A DNA stretch of 48,925 nt from an uncultured Prevotellaceae bacterium (GCA_902774795.1 CACYKA010000016.1:1-48925); one strand, 5' to 3'; positions 7,797 through 17,099 are shown, counted from the stretch's first letter. Notes: generated by a model not told the origin, from the letters alone. A program made the numbers and translations.

Positions 7797-8864
7797 ATGA
7801 ATGAACGTATAACAATCAAGGACATTGCAGAAAGAGCCGGAGTTTCACCAGGAACTGTTGACAGAGTGATTCACAATCGTCCTAATGTTTCAAAGAAAGC
7901 GCTTGCCAAGGTTAGAAAAGCGCTGGAGGAAATGAACTATGAACCTAATGCCTATGCCAGCGCACTTGCTTCCAACAAACGCTATGTGTTCTACTGTCTC
8001 ATACCGAAGCATGAGAGCGAGGCATACTGGTCAGAGATAGAAGAGGGGCAGAACAAATGCTGTGAGATGCGTAAGGATTTCAAAGTCTACATTAAGCATT
8101 TCTACTATGTGCGTAATGATGTGAATTCCTTTACTGAGCAGTATGAGACTATTCTGAAATCTGATCCCGACGGCGTGGTAATCGTTCCGTCAAAGTTGGA
8201 ATATACCCGTATGTTCACGGATCAGCTTCACGAGAGGAATATTCCTTTCGTCCTGCTCGATTCATACTTGCCCGACTTGCGTCCGTTGGCATTCTATGGG
8301 CAGGATTCCTTTGCTTCTGGCTATTTTGCAGCAAAGATGCTGATGCTCATTGCATCCAAGGAAACTGAGGTCATGCTAATGAAACAGACTCTTGACGGTG
8401 TTAATGTGGCATCAAAGCAGCAGGACAACCGCGAAGTGGGCTTCCGACACTATATGACGGACCATTTCCCTGAGGTGAAGATAAATACCCTCGATCTGCC
8501 GTATCAGAATTCGAGGAAGCAGAACCAGGCTATTCTCGAGAAGTATTTCTCCACTCATCCCAAGACTCACCATTGCATCACAATGAACTCCAAAGCTCAT
8601 TTGGTGGGCGACTTCCTCCTGCAGACCAACAGGCGCAATGTGCAGATTATGGGTTATGACATGGTGGGGAAAAATGCCAGATGTCTTCGTGAGGGCAGTA
8701 TCTCCTTCATCATTGCCCAACACGGCTATCAGCAGGGCTATTACAGCGTTGATGCTTTGGTCAGGGCTGCTGTGCTCAAGCGCAATGTTACTCCTGTGAA
8801 CTACATGCCTATAGAGATTCTTTCACGCGAGAATATGGACTTTTATAGGAGGACGCAGATTTAG
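7797..8864 (+). CDS. LacI-type transcriptional regulator of hexuronate genes
   Basis: 355 residues. The N-terminal LacI helix-turn-helix covers TIKDIAERAGVSPGTVDRVI (about 5-25) and the hinge helix lies near 45-58. A periplasmic-binding-protein-like sensor domain follows (about 65-345; DGVVIVPS, FVLLDS, IMGYDMVGKNA). The recognition segment reads SPGTVDRV rather than the usual SxxTVSRV, typical of a Bacteroidetes subgroup. It is divergent from kdgK-eda and upstream of uxaA. That placement suggests control of altronate/KDG catabolism by a pathway sugar acid, which is an inference from context. The stop codon lies in a heptamer array. Confidence 0.9.
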   Translation: MNERITIKDIAERAGVSPGTVDRVIHNRPNVSKKALAKVRKALEEMNYEPNAYASALASNKRYVFYCLIPKHESEAYWSEIEEGQNKCCEMRKDFKVYIKHFYYVRNDVNSFTEQYETILKSDPDGVVIVPSKLEYTRMFTDQLHERNIPFVLLDSYLPDLRPLAFYGQDSFASGYFAAKMLMLIASKETEVMLMKQTLDGVNVASKQQDNREVGFRHYMTDHFPEVKINTLDLPYQNSRKQNQAILEKYFSTHPKTHHCITMNSKAHLVGDFLLQTNRRNVQIMGYDMVGKNARCLREGSISFIIAQHGYQQGYYSVDALVRAAVLKRNVTPVNYMPIEILSRENMDFYRRTQI

Positions 8865-8890
8865 TTTACGGTTTACAGTTTACGGTTTAC
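8863..8890. repeat. heptamer array at the end of the regulator gene
   Basis: Four units (agtttac, ggtttac, agtttac, ggtttac) in exact 7-base phase. The regulator stop codon TAG (8862-8864) runs into the first unit. The same gtttac-type unit recurs near 32715, 34281, 35690 and 39470. Confidence 0.85.
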
Positions 8891-8927
8891 TGAAAAAAAG
8901 GCTATTATAAAACTAACTGATAAGAAA

Positions 8928-10421
8928 ATGGAACAGAAATTCATTAAGATTAATCCTGCTGACTCCGTTGTGGTATGTCTGCAGCCCATGAAGTGTGGTG
9001 AAGAAATCGTTGTTGACGGCAAGAGTGTTACCTTGCTGCAAGATACCCCTCCGGGTCATAAGGTTCTGCTGAACGATACGGCAGAAGGTGAGAACATTAT
9101 TAAGTATGGATATCCTATCGGTCATGCCCGCAAGGCTCTTAAGGCTGGTGAGTGGGTGAATGAAAACAACCTCAAGACCAACCTTGCCGGTACACTAGAA
9201 TATACTTATAACCCTGTCGATGAAAAGCTCTCCATACCATTCGACAACCGCACCTTCAAGGGCTATGTCCGCAAGAACGGTGAAGTGGGAGTGCGCAATG
9301 AGATATGGATTGTGCCTACTGTAGGATGTGTTAACGGTATTGCCGAGCGTGTGGCTGAAAAGCTCAAGCAGGAGACTGGTCTCTCTGGCATCGACGGCGT
9401 GCATGCCTGGCATCATAACTATGGCTGCTCACAGCTGTCTGAGGACCATGAGGCTACGCGGAAAATACTGCGCGACATAGTTCTTCATCCCAATGCCGGC
9501 GGTGTGCTGGTACTTTCCTTGGGTTGCGAGAACAACCAGCCTGATGCCTTCATGGAGATGCTGGGCGACTATGACAAAGACCGCATCAAACTCGTCGTTA
9601 CACAGAAGGTTGACGGCGATGAGACAGAATACTGCATGAATGTTCTGCGCGACATCTATAACCTTGCCAAGGAAGACAAGCGTGTTGATGTGCCGGTATC
9701 AAAACTTCGTGTAGGTCTGAAGTGCGGCGGCTCTGACGGCTTCTCTGGCATCACGGCCAATCCTCTTGAGGGAGAATTCTCTGATTGGCTTGTTGCTCAG
9801 GGCGGCACATCTATACTGACGGAAGTTCCGGAGATGTTTGGTGCTGAGACCATCCTCATGAACCGTTGCGAGACAAAGGAACTGTTTGAGCAGACTGTTT
9901 CCCTTATCAATAACTTCAAGAATTACTTCCTGTCTCATGGCGAGCCTGTCGGCGAGAATCCGTCACCGGGTAATAAGGCTGGTGGTATCTCGACGCTTGA
10001 AGACAAGGCCCTCGGCTGTACCCAAAAGTGCGGCAGGGCACCTGTTAGCGGTGTGCTGGAATACGGCGATCGTCTGCAGGTAAATGGTCTTAACCTGCTC
10101 TCTGCTCCTGGCAACGACCTCGTTGCTGCTACGGCATTGGCATCATCAGGCTGCCACCTCGTGCTGTTCTCTACAGGCCGTGGTACGCCATTCGGAACTT
10201 TTGTGCCCACGATGAAGATTTCCACCAACAGTGACCTCTATAACCGCAAGCAGAACTGGATAGACTTCAATGCCGGTCAGCTCGTTGACGGCAAGACCAT
10301 GAAGGAACTTCTGCCGGAGTTCATCGACAAAGTCCTTGCAGTCGCTTCAGGCGAGAAATCCCAGAACGAAAAGAACGGCTATCAGGAGATATCCATCTTC
10401 AAGAACGGCGTGACACTGTAA
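8928..10421 (+). CDS. uxaA: altronate dehydratase
   Basis: Dehydrates D-altronate to 2-keto-3-deoxygluconate, the substrate of KdgK. At 497 residues it has the family layout: a small N-terminal SAF domain (about 1-100), then the large altronate/galactarate dehydratase domain (TVGCVNGIAERVAEKL, HNYGCSQLSEDHE, LGCENNQ, KCGGSDGFSGITANP, STGRGTPFG). It follows the regulator in the same direction. Galactarate dehydratases are related, but adjacency to kdgK and eda fits UxaA. UxaB and UxaC are not in this window. Confidence 0.93.
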   Translation: MEQKFIKINPADSVVVCLQPMKCGEEIVVDGKSVTLLQDTPPGHKVLLNDTAEGENIIKYGYPIGHARKALKAGEWVNENNLKTNLAGTLEYTYNPVDEKLSIPFDNRTFKGYVRKNGEVGVRNEIWIVPTVGCVNGIAERVAEKLKQETGLSGIDGVHAWHHNYGCSQLSEDHEATRKILRDIVLHPNAGGVLVLSLGCENNQPDAFMEMLGDYDKDRIKLVVTQKVDGDETEYCMNVLRDIYNLAKEDKRVDVPVSKLRVGLKCGGSDGFSGITANPLEGEFSDWLVAQGGTSILTEVPEMFGAETILMNRCETKELFEQTVSLINNFKNYFLSHGEPVGENPSPGNKAGGISTLEDKALGCTQKCGRAPVSGVLEYGDRLQVNGLNLLSAPGNDLVAATALASSGCHLVLFSTGRGTPFGTFVPTMKISTNSDLYNRKQNWIDFNAGQLVDGKTMKELLPEFIDKVLAVASGEKSQNEKNGYQEISIFKNGVTL

Positions 10422-10424
10422 GTT

Positions 10425-11114
10425 ATGAAAACTCGTATCATTATATGCTGCATCTTACTGGGTGCAGCATTTGTTTCTGCAAGCGCACAGAAGGTTATGA
10501 ACATCATCGGTGATTCCTATGTTGCCAATCATCGTTGTCCCTATACTGAGGCGTGGCATTATAAGCTGGCGCAGGAGAAAGGTTTTACCTACAACAACTA
10601 CGGCAGGAACGGTTCGTGCGTTGCTTTCGACCGCACTCATGACGGAAAGTGGAATTTCGGTCCTGCCATGTGGCAGCGATATACCGCTATGGACCCCAAT
10701 GCCGATTATGTCATAATCATTGCCGGCCATAACGATGCCGACATGGTGGCAAGGGCAAAGGATAATCCTAAGCACTACAAGGATTCGCTGAAGATGTTCC
10801 GCGACTCGCTCGTAACGCTGATTAAGGGCATCAAGACCCTCTGTCCCAAGGCACAGATAGGCTATGTCACCCCATGGTATGTTGACAGACCCGGTTTTGC
10901 CGATGTATGTAATATTATATATAAGGTTTGCAAGAAGTATAATGTTCCCGTTCTGTGGAACTATGACGAAACCTGCATCATAAAGGTCCGTGACGAAGCC
11001 TTCCGCAAGAAATATTTCCAGGGCGGCAAAGGAACAGACACTGCCCACCTCAACGAAGAAGGCCACAACCTCTTCCTGCCCGTCGGCAGAGCATGGTTTG
11101 AAAAGAATTTTTGA
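10425..11114 (+). CDS. exported SGNH/GDSL-family hydrolase
   Basis: A 229-residue protein with a Sec signal peptide (about 1-21, ending FVSASAQ). SGNH blocks are visible: GDSY (nucleophile Ser31), GRNG (about 60-63), GHND (101-104) and the terminal DTAHLN (Asp205, His208). It is probably a periplasmic or surface carbohydrate esterase removing acetyl or similar groups. It starts 3 bases after uxaA, so it is almost certainly co-transcribed. This suggests it deacylates an uronate-containing glycan, but the substrate cannot be read from sequence. Confidence 0.85.
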   Translation: MKTRIIICCILLGAAFVSASAQKVMNIIGDSYVANHRCPYTEAWHYKLAQEKGFTYNNYGRNGSCVAFDRTHDGKWNFGPAMWQRYTAMDPNADYVIIIAGHNDADMVARAKDNPKHYKDSLKMFRDSLVTLIKGIKTLCPKAQIGYVTPWYVDRPGFADVCNIIYKVCKKYNVPVLWNYDETCIIKVRDEAFRKKYFQGGKGTDTAHLNEEGHNLFLPVGRAWFEKNF

Positions 11115-11149
11115 ATTAGTTATCGTTAAGGTTATCGTTTTCGTTTATT

Positions 11150-12991
11150 ATGTTCAGATTATTATTCAGTTTGATACTTTTGCATAGTCTGTCTATTTGT
11201 ATGGCTATGGCTCAGAATGTGTCGGATAATAATCAGAATACTTACGATATACACAGCGAGGAGAGAGCGTGTGCCCATCAATGGCTGTTGGATCATGGAC
11301 TGAATTCCGAATCAGTATCCCTTATCCTGACATACGAAGATGAAGGCTTCATGGTTTTTGAGGACTCCAGAAATCATTGCTTCTGTATTGTGGCAAACAA
11401 GGATGTGTGGCCATTGCTCTATGGTCCGGTATTGGCGTATAGTACAGAAACGCCATTATATCTGAATCCCAATACCGCCTCCAGCCAGCAGTATAACTGT
11501 TTGGTGAAAACCTTCAGGGACCAGTTGGCAGCCTTGAAAAAGAGTTCCGCCAGCCCTGATGCCGCCACAGCCATATATATTCCAAAGAACAATGAAGTCC
11601 AGCCGATGACAGCTGAGATAAAATGGAACCAAGGTAATCCGTATAATATGTTCGCTCCGACCAAAAACGGAAACAGGGTTCTGATTGGTTGTGTTCCTAC
11701 AGCGACTGCTATAGTCATGGGTTATCATCAATGGCCGGAAAGAGGAGAAGACCATTGTTACTACTTGTTGGACAATAAGACAATTGCCACGATGGATTTC
11801 TCAAAATGTACTCCTCAATGGAAATTATATAAGAGCAAATATTTTCCCAAAGACACCCTTGACGAAGGAGCCATGAATCTGTCAAAGCTTATGGTCTCCA
11901 TCGGACTATCTGTTGATGCTTCATTCTCGGACAATGGCACTAATGCCTATTTGAAGAATGTAAAGCCGACTCTATGTAACCATTTTGGCTATTCCGCTCA
12001 CATTGCCCACTACGATATCCGACAAAAGATTCATACCCTCACAGAAGATCAACTTGAAGCCCTGCTGTATAAGGAACTTGATGAAGGCCGTCCATGCATC
12101 GTTACCAACAATGGCCATGCTTTTGTCTGTGACGGATATAATGGCGAATTTTTGCATTACAATCTCGGTTGGAGTGGACACTATAATGGTTACTACAGGC
12201 TGAGATTGGGGCCTTATAAGAAATCTGACGGAGAACTGCTTACACTTATCAAGGGTATTGTCTATGGTATCGAGCCACAACGTAATGAAAGTGCTGTCAT
12301 ACGTGAAATAACACTGAAAAAGGCAGGAACTCTTGAAGAGATGCTCACAGATTCAGAGAAGGAAACCATCACAAAGCTTACGCTAAAAGGTCCTCTTAAC
12401 AGTAGCGACATAAAACTCCTGAGAAAGATGGCAGGCGCCAATGACGAGTTCTCACTTGACGGATGGAGAGGCGGTGCCCTGCGCGAACTCAACCTCAGAG
12501 AGGCGAAAATCAAAGGCGACAAGTCTGTTTACTATACCAAGCCCGCTACTGGAATATGGACAAGTTATGAGAACAATAAACCTAGGAAATATGACTTTTC
12601 AAAGATAACCAAGAGTGAGTGGGTTAGTTTCAAGAACAGTATAGGCTCCAGGTTAGAAGGCATGCAGATAATCCGTACTGATGATGGCAGATACCTTGAG
12701 CATTATTTTTGTCAGGGTGACATTATCGGAAAATGCATGTTTGCCAATTGCTCGTCATTGAAAAGCTTGGTACTTCCCATAACCATAGAGAAAGTAGATA
12801 ACTATGCCTTCGCAGAATGTACTTCGCTGACCAGCATCATCCTGCCGCCGTCAACAGAGTCTATAGGAAAAGACCCTTTTCGCGGATGTTGTTCTTTGGA
12901 AGAAGTTATAATCCCCCGCCGTGTAGCTGTAAAAGACGGCACTATATGTGAGGGATGTTCCCCAATTCTCCGTTCAGTGAAGAGATATTGA
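11150..12991 (+). CDS. exported C10-family cysteine protease with BspA-like LRR tail
   Basis: 613 residues: signal peptide (about 1-21), a SpeB/interpain-like propeptide region (about 60-110), then a C10 (streptopain-type) peptidase domain. The catalytic cysteine is in LIGCVPTATAIVMGYH (Cys181), the histidine in NNGHAFVCDGY (His323), and the oxyanion-side LGWSGHYNGYYRL follows. The usual NWGWGG is altered to NLGWSG, but Cys and His are intact. The C-terminal part (about 510-605) contains LRR_5/BspA-type repeats (MFANCSSLKSLVLP, FAECTSLTSIILP). C10 proteases with such tails are typical of Prevotella. It lies 35 bases after the SGNH gene, so it may be read through or have its own promoter. Confidence 0.87.
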   Translation: MFRLLFSLILLHSLSICMAMAQNVSDNNQNTYDIHSEERACAHQWLLDHGLNSESVSLILTYEDEGFMVFEDSRNHCFCIVANKDVWPLLYGPVLAYSTETPLYLNPNTASSQQYNCLVKTFRDQLAALKKSSASPDAATAIYIPKNNEVQPMTAEIKWNQGNPYNMFAPTKNGNRVLIGCVPTATAIVMGYHQWPERGEDHCYYLLDNKTIATMDFSKCTPQWKLYKSKYFPKDTLDEGAMNLSKLMVSIGLSVDASFSDNGTNAYLKNVKPTLCNHFGYSAHIAHYDIRQKIHTLTEDQLEALLYKELDEGRPCIVTNNGHAFVCDGYNGEFLHYNLGWSGHYNGYYRLRLGPYKKSDGELLTLIKGIVYGIEPQRNESAVIREITLKKAGTLEEMLTDSEKETITKLTLKGPLNSSDIKLLRKMAGANDEFSLDGWRGGALRELNLREAKIKGDKSVYYTKPATGIWTSYENNKPRKYDFSKITKSEWVSFKNSIGSRLEGMQIIRTDDGRYLEHYFCQGDIIGKCMFANCSSLKSLVLPITIEKVDNYAFAECTSLTSIILPPSTESIGKDPFRGCCSLEEVIIPRRVAVKDGTICEGCSPILRSVKRY

Positions 12992-13013
12992 TTCCAGTCT
13001 TCACTTCTCTTGT
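12976..13013 (+). terminator. stem-loop spanning the C10 protease stop codon
   Basis: AGTGAAGA (12976-12983) pairs perfectly with TCTTCACT (12998-13005) across a 14-base loop containing the stop codon, followed by the pyrimidine-rich TCTCTTGTG. The U-tract is poor, so termination is only possible. A second AT hairpin (TATTCAA-TTT-TTGAATA, 13070-13086) lies further downstream. Confidence 0.4.
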
Positions 13014-13309
13014 GCTAGATGGCGACAAAATTAAGGAGTACTACAAAGATGCGAATTTTTGATTAGTATTATTCAATTTTTGAATAGTATAATTTATATT
13101 GTTTAGTTTTCTAAAGCCCGCCGTCCGTGAGGATAGCGAGCTTTTATTCCTTTGAAAATGCGCTTATACTATGGAGATTTTGTCCGTTGCCTTAGGAAAA
13201 AGTGTCCGTAGCCTTTGGCGCAAACTTTTTTCAAATCCTGGCGCAAATTTGCGCTGGTTGAATAACTGGAAAAGAAAGGACAGTTTAGCCCTTGCTATTC
13301 TCTTACCAA

Positions 13310-13405
13310 AACGGAGTGGCTTTACATCGCCACGAAGTTTAATGACGAGCAAGCGATTAGCGGTTCTTGCGCTCCGTTCTTTATTGCGGCCTTCGCATTT
13401 TTTTT
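13310..13405 (+). ncRNA. candidate structured RNA upstream of the LRR gene
   Basis: AACGGAG (13310-13316) pairs perfectly with CTCCGTT (13372-13378). Inside, TGGC/GCCA (13317-13320/13329-13332) and GCAAG/CTTGC (13349-13353/13366-13370) form two further hairpins, giving a three-way junction. A GCGGCCTTCGC segment and a run of eight T follow, ending near 13405. It could be the end of a small RNA or an attenuator. No promoter is evident and no known RNA family is recognised. Confidence 0.3.
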
Positions 13406-13414
13406 GCCGTTTTC

Positions 13415-13445
13415 TTGCACAAAAAGAATTTTCTTCTTACTTTTG
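13415..13445 (+). promoter_or_regulatory. promoter of the LRR/dockerin gene
   Basis: TTG (13415-13417), a 20-base spacer, then TACTTTTG (13438-13445) match the Bacteroidetes -33/-7 consensus, 45 bases before the ATG. Confidence 0.7.
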
Positions 13446-13490
13446 CAACGAAAAATAAAATTATAATTAAAACTAAATACATAAATCATT

Positions 13491-15884
13491 ATGAGACGAC
13501 TACTGATTTCATTTCTTACATTGCTCGTAACTACCACAACATGGGCAGACGTTACAATCAATGAGACGACCTTCCCTGACCAGAACTTCCGCAATTGGGT
13601 GCTTGTGCAGTCATATGGTATGGATGGCATACTGACACAAGCGGAAGCTGATAATGTAAAATATGTCTATGTTGGCTACAAGAACATACAGAATTTGAAG
13701 GGTATAGAGTACTTTACGGCAATGACATCTTTGAGCTGCAACGGCAACCAGTTGACCTCGCTTGATGTGTCGCAGAACACAGCATTGACATCTTTGGACT
13801 GTGACGGCAACCAGCTGACCTCGCTTGATGTGTCAAATAATACGAATTTGAAATCTTTGAGTTGCTACGATAATCAGTTGACCTCGCTTGAACTGTCAAC
13901 CTGTCCTGCGTTGACTGTGCTGATATGTTACAATAATCAGCTATCCTCGCTTGACTTGTCAAATTGTCCTGCGTTGACTGCGCTGACATGTTACAGTAAC
14001 CAGCTTTCCTCGCTTGACGTGTCTATTTGTACAGGGATGTCTTCTCTGGACTGTGGCAGCAATAAAATTAGCTCGCTTGACCTGTCGCAGAACACAAAAC
14101 TGGCAAGGCTGACCTGCTCAAACAACCTGTTGATATCCCTTGACGTATCAAGTAATCCCCAAATCACATCCATAACCTGCTTTGGCAACCAGCTCGACAT
14201 AAAGGGCATAGACGGACTTATCGGCGGCTTGCCAGTGATAACTAATGGTAAGTTGAATATATACAATGGTTCCAGTGAGACTAATTACATCATGACAATA
14301 GCACAGGCTGCTGCTGCAAAGGAAAAGGGATGGACTCCTTACTTAAACAGCGGTAGTGGATGGCAGGAATTTGAGGGAAGAGACCCCGCAGCAGGAAATA
14401 TGGCAATCAACTCGACAAACTTCCCTGATGATAATTTCCGTAATTACTTATTGTCGCAGAGCTATGGTTCTGATGCCATGTTGACTGTGGCCGAACAGAT
14501 TGGAATCAGTAAAATAGATGTTAGGAAGAAAGGCATATACAACCTGAAGGGAATAGAATACTTTGTTAACCTGAATACCCTGTATTGTGACATAAATAAT
14601 CTTACCTCATTCGACGTGTCGAAGAACACGTCCCTGACCAATTTGTCATGCAGCAGCAATCAGCTTAATTCACTCGATGTTTCGAAGAATACAAAGCTGA
14701 CAGGTCTGGTGTGTACGGATAATAAGTTGACTACGCTTGACCTGTCGAATAATTCTTCATTGAAAAACCTTCAATGTCATAATAATAGCCTGACATCACT
14801 TGTATTTGCAGAGAACAGTGCAATGGAAGAACTTTCGTGTTATAATAACCAGCTTACTTCTCTTGATGTTTCTTCATGTGCATCGATGTATAGTATAAGT
14901 TGCGGTCAGAATCAGCTTACTTCGCTTGATGTTTCTGGCAATCACTCGTTAAGGAATCTGGGATGCTATAATAACCAACTGACATCTCTTAACCTGTCGG
15001 GAGCCATTGCACTCAGTGAAATGAGCTGCACCGTAAACAAACTTGTTTCGCTCGATCTCTCAGACTGCACTGCACTTACCAAGTTGGAATGTGCTGTAAA
15101 TGAGCTAACCTCTTTGGACTTGTCCAAGAATACAAAACTAACATATGTGAACTGCAATTACAATCAGCTGACCTCGCTTGATGTGTCAGGGTGTACTGCA
15201 CTGACGAATTTGGAATGCGGCGCCAATCAGTTAAAATCTCTTGATGTCTCTGGGTGTATTGCACTTAAAGAATTTTGGTGTTATACAAATCAGCTTACTA
15301 CGCTTGACTTGTCGAAGAATACATCATTAGGAAAACTATATTGCTACGGAAATAAAATCAAGAATGCGGGAATGGATGCACTTATTAAGAACCTGCCTAC
15401 GTACCCATATTCTTATGCTGATATATACGTTATAAGCAGCCGTGATGAAGGAAATATTATGACTACCGTGCAGGTGGCAGCAGCCAATGAAAAACATTGG
15501 AGACCATATTATAATAATGGAGGTTCGTCATGGAAGTCCTACGCCGGCAGCGAGCCTTCTTCTATAGAACAGTGTGAAACTCCTGTCATCAACTTTGAAA
15601 ACGGTAAGCTCATTTTCAGTTGTGAGACGGAGGGTGTGGAATACGTCTATGAAGTGAAGTGCGCAGATGCAGCTAAAGGCAGTGGTCAGACAGTACCTCT
15701 CACAACAACATACATCGTCAGCGTATATGCCACTAAGTCTGGTTACGAGAATTCTGACGTTGTTACTCAGGAGATTAACGTTGGCGGCGGCGTTGTCGGC
15801 ATCAAGGGCGACGTTAACGAAGACGGAACTGTCAATGGTACGGACATTCAGGAGGTAATCAACATCATCGTGAATGCAGAGTAA
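13491..15884 (+). CDS. exported leucine-rich-repeat protein with dockerin-like C-terminus
   Basis: 797 residues, signal peptide about 1-19. Two LRR blocks are built of 21-residue units (LTSLDVSxNxxLxxLxCxxNQ): about 8 units near 68-240 and about 13 near 355-630. Each block has its own related N-cap (FPDQNFRNWVLVQSYG / FPDDNFRNYLLSQSYG, each leading to LKGIEYF) and C-cap (AAAKEKGWTPYLNSG / AAANEKHWRPYYNNG). A chitobiase-C-like domain follows (about 690-765), then one dockerin-type calcium loop, DVNEDGTVNGTDIQEVI. It is probably secreted or surface-associated and binds proteins or glycans. The single dockerin repeat is common in Prevotella exoproteins and does not itself show a cellulosome. It has its own promoter. 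Confidence 0.85.
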   Translation: MRRLLISFLTLLVTTTTWADVTINETTFPDQNFRNWVLVQSYGMDGILTQAEADNVKYVYVGYKNIQNLKGIEYFTAMTSLSCNGNQLTSLDVSQNTALTSLDCDGNQLTSLDVSNNTNLKSLSCYDNQLTSLELSTCPALTVLICYNNQLSSLDLSNCPALTALTCYSNQLSSLDVSICTGMSSLDCGSNKISSLDLSQNTKLARLTCSNNLLISLDVSSNPQITSITCFGNQLDIKGIDGLIGGLPVITNGKLNIYNGSSETNYIMTIAQAAAAKEKGWTPYLNSGSGWQEFEGRDPAAGNMAINSTNFPDDNFRNYLLSQSYGSDAMLTVAEQIGISKIDVRKKGIYNLKGIEYFVNLNTLYCDINNLTSFDVSKNTSLTNLSCSSNQLNSLDVSKNTKLTGLVCTDNKLTTLDLSNNSSLKNLQCHNNSLTSLVFAENSAMEELSCYNNQLTSLDVSSCASMYSISCGQNQLTSLDVSGNHSLRNLGCYNNQLTSLNLSGAIALSEMSCTVNKLVSLDLSDCTALTKLECAVNELTSLDLSKNTKLTYVNCNYNQLTSLDVSGCTALTNLECGANQLKSLDVSGCIALKEFWCYTNQLTTLDLSKNTSLGKLYCYGNKIKNAGMDALIKNLPTYPYSYADIYVISSRDEGNIMTTVQVAAANEKHWRPYYNNGGSSWKSYAGSEPSSIEQCETPVINFENGKLIFSCETEGVEYVYEVKCADAAKGSGQTVPLTTTYIVSVYATKSGYENSDVVTQEINVGGGVVGIKGDVNEDGTVNGTDIQEVINIIVNAE

Positions 15885-15908
15885 GGGCCCTCTCGGTCTC
15901 CACCAGAT

Positions 15909-17087
15909 ATGTCTCGAAGATTATTTAATATAATAGTAGTATGCCTCATGCTGGTGCTTACGGCATCAGCACAGAAGAGAGAAAAATACGAGTTTGAGCG
16001 AAATCTGCCCGTCTATGCCGACTCGCTCATAGCTGACCTCACATTCCCCCTGGCATGGGGCAACAGCGACATCTGTGACTTCGGCCTGTGGAAACAGGCT
16101 GCACGCCAGAAGGTCTTCGACTGCATGCTGACGCCACCGCCTCCGCCGGCAGTAGAAAGGGCAGGGGAGAACTCAAAACAAAAATACCCCTACACCATAC
16201 TCTTCGAGGAGCAGCGCGACGGCTACAAGGCCCGCAAGATAGAGATTCGCCTGTCGAGATACTACAGCGTTCCTGCCTATGTGCTTATTCCTGACGGCAA
16301 GGGACCTTTCCCTGCCATCAATGCCCTGCACGATCATGGCGCACACCTCTTCATCGGCAAGGAGAAGATGATTCGTCCGCTGGCCTGTGAAGACTCCACC
16401 GTCATCAAGGATGCCGAAGAGTGGCTGGCTGGTTATGAGGGGCAGTTCTTCGGCGATTATCTTGCCCGTCACGGCTATGTGGTCTTCTCTGCCGATGCCC
16501 CTATGTGGGGAGAGCGCGGACAGAAGGAGGGAGCCCGCCGCGACCGCTACGATATGATAGCTGGAAACATGATGATGTACGGCATTGACCTGTCGGCCTA
16601 TATGACTTATGACGACATCGCATGTACGGAGTTCCTCGCCTCGCTGCCAGAGGTCGATGCACAGCGTATCGGCTGCACAGGATGGTCTATGGGGGCTTAT
16701 CGTGCGTGGATGCTCTCGGCACTCTCAGACCATATCAAGGTTGGTGCTGCCATATGCTGGATGGTGACGACTGACGAGCAGATGAGCTTCAAGTACAGTC
16801 GCACAGAGAACGGCGGCTTTGCCAACTGTTTCCCCGGGCTGCGCCGGTTGCTTGACTACCCGCATATTGCCAGTATCGCCTGTCCTAAGCCGATGCTCTT
16901 TATCAACGGTTCGCAAGACAAACTCTTTCCCGTTGCAGGAGCAAAGAAAGCCTTTGCCACCATGCACGAGGTATGGAAGAGTCAAGGGGCTGCAGACAAG
17001 TTAGAGACTGAGCTTTGGGATATGCCACATAGCTGTCCCCTCAAAGCCCAGTCCCGCGTGCTTGAGTTCTTCCAGAAGAATTTATAG
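15909..17087 (+). CDS. exported alpha/beta hydrolase (dienelactone hydrolase / acetyl esterase-like)
   Basis: 392 residues with a signal peptide (about 1-22, ending TASAQ). It has an alpha/beta-hydrolase fold with nucleophile elbow GWSMG (Ser260), probable acid Asp337 in NGSQDKLFP, and His374 in DMPHSCP. A typical HDHGAH segment near 141-146 may form the oxyanion loop. Relatives are annotated as dienelactone hydrolases or acetyl-xylan-esterase-like enzymes. A periplasmic carbohydrate esterase role is likely but unproven. It lies 24 bases after the LRR gene, so it is probably co-transcribed. It converges with the minus-strand gene ending at 17100, with only 12 bases between and no visible terminator. 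Confidence 0.8.
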   Translation: MSRRLFNIIVVCLMLVLTASAQKREKYEFERNLPVYADSLIADLTFPLAWGNSDICDFGLWKQAARQKVFDCMLTPPPPPAVERAGENSKQKYPYTILFEEQRDGYKARKIEIRLSRYYSVPAYVLIPDGKGPFPAINALHDHGAHLFIGKEKMIRPLACEDSTVIKDAEEWLAGYEGQFFGDYLARHGYVVFSADAPMWGERGQKEGARRDRYDMIAGNMMMYGIDLSAYMTYDDIACTEFLASLPEVDAQRIGCTGWSMGAYRAWMLSALSDHIKVGAAICWMVTTDEQMSFKYSRTENGGFANCFPGLRRLLDYPHIASIACPKPMLFINGSQDKLFPVAGAKKAFATMHEVWKSQGAADKLETELWDMPHSCPLKAQSRVLEFFQKNL

Positions 17088-17099
17088 ATTAATTTTCGT

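Larger units (their letters stand above)
12992..13490. other. 500-base intergenic region before the LRR gene
   Basis: No convincing gene. It contains two stem-loops near the protease end and an imperfect direct repeat (tGTCCGTtGCCTTaGG at 13181, tGTCCGTaGCCTTtGG at 13203). It also has a perfect 14-bp palindrome GCGCAAATTTGCGC (13241-13254), a possible structured RNA (13310-13405) and the LRR gene promoter (13415-13445). Short open frames cross it, but their products are low-complexity and resemble nothing recognised. Confidence 0.5.

Noticed and set aside
13171-13458. 95-codon ORF upstream of the LRR gene
   Set aside because: Product is low-complexity and basic, crosses palindromes and the LRR promoter, and matches no family recognised.
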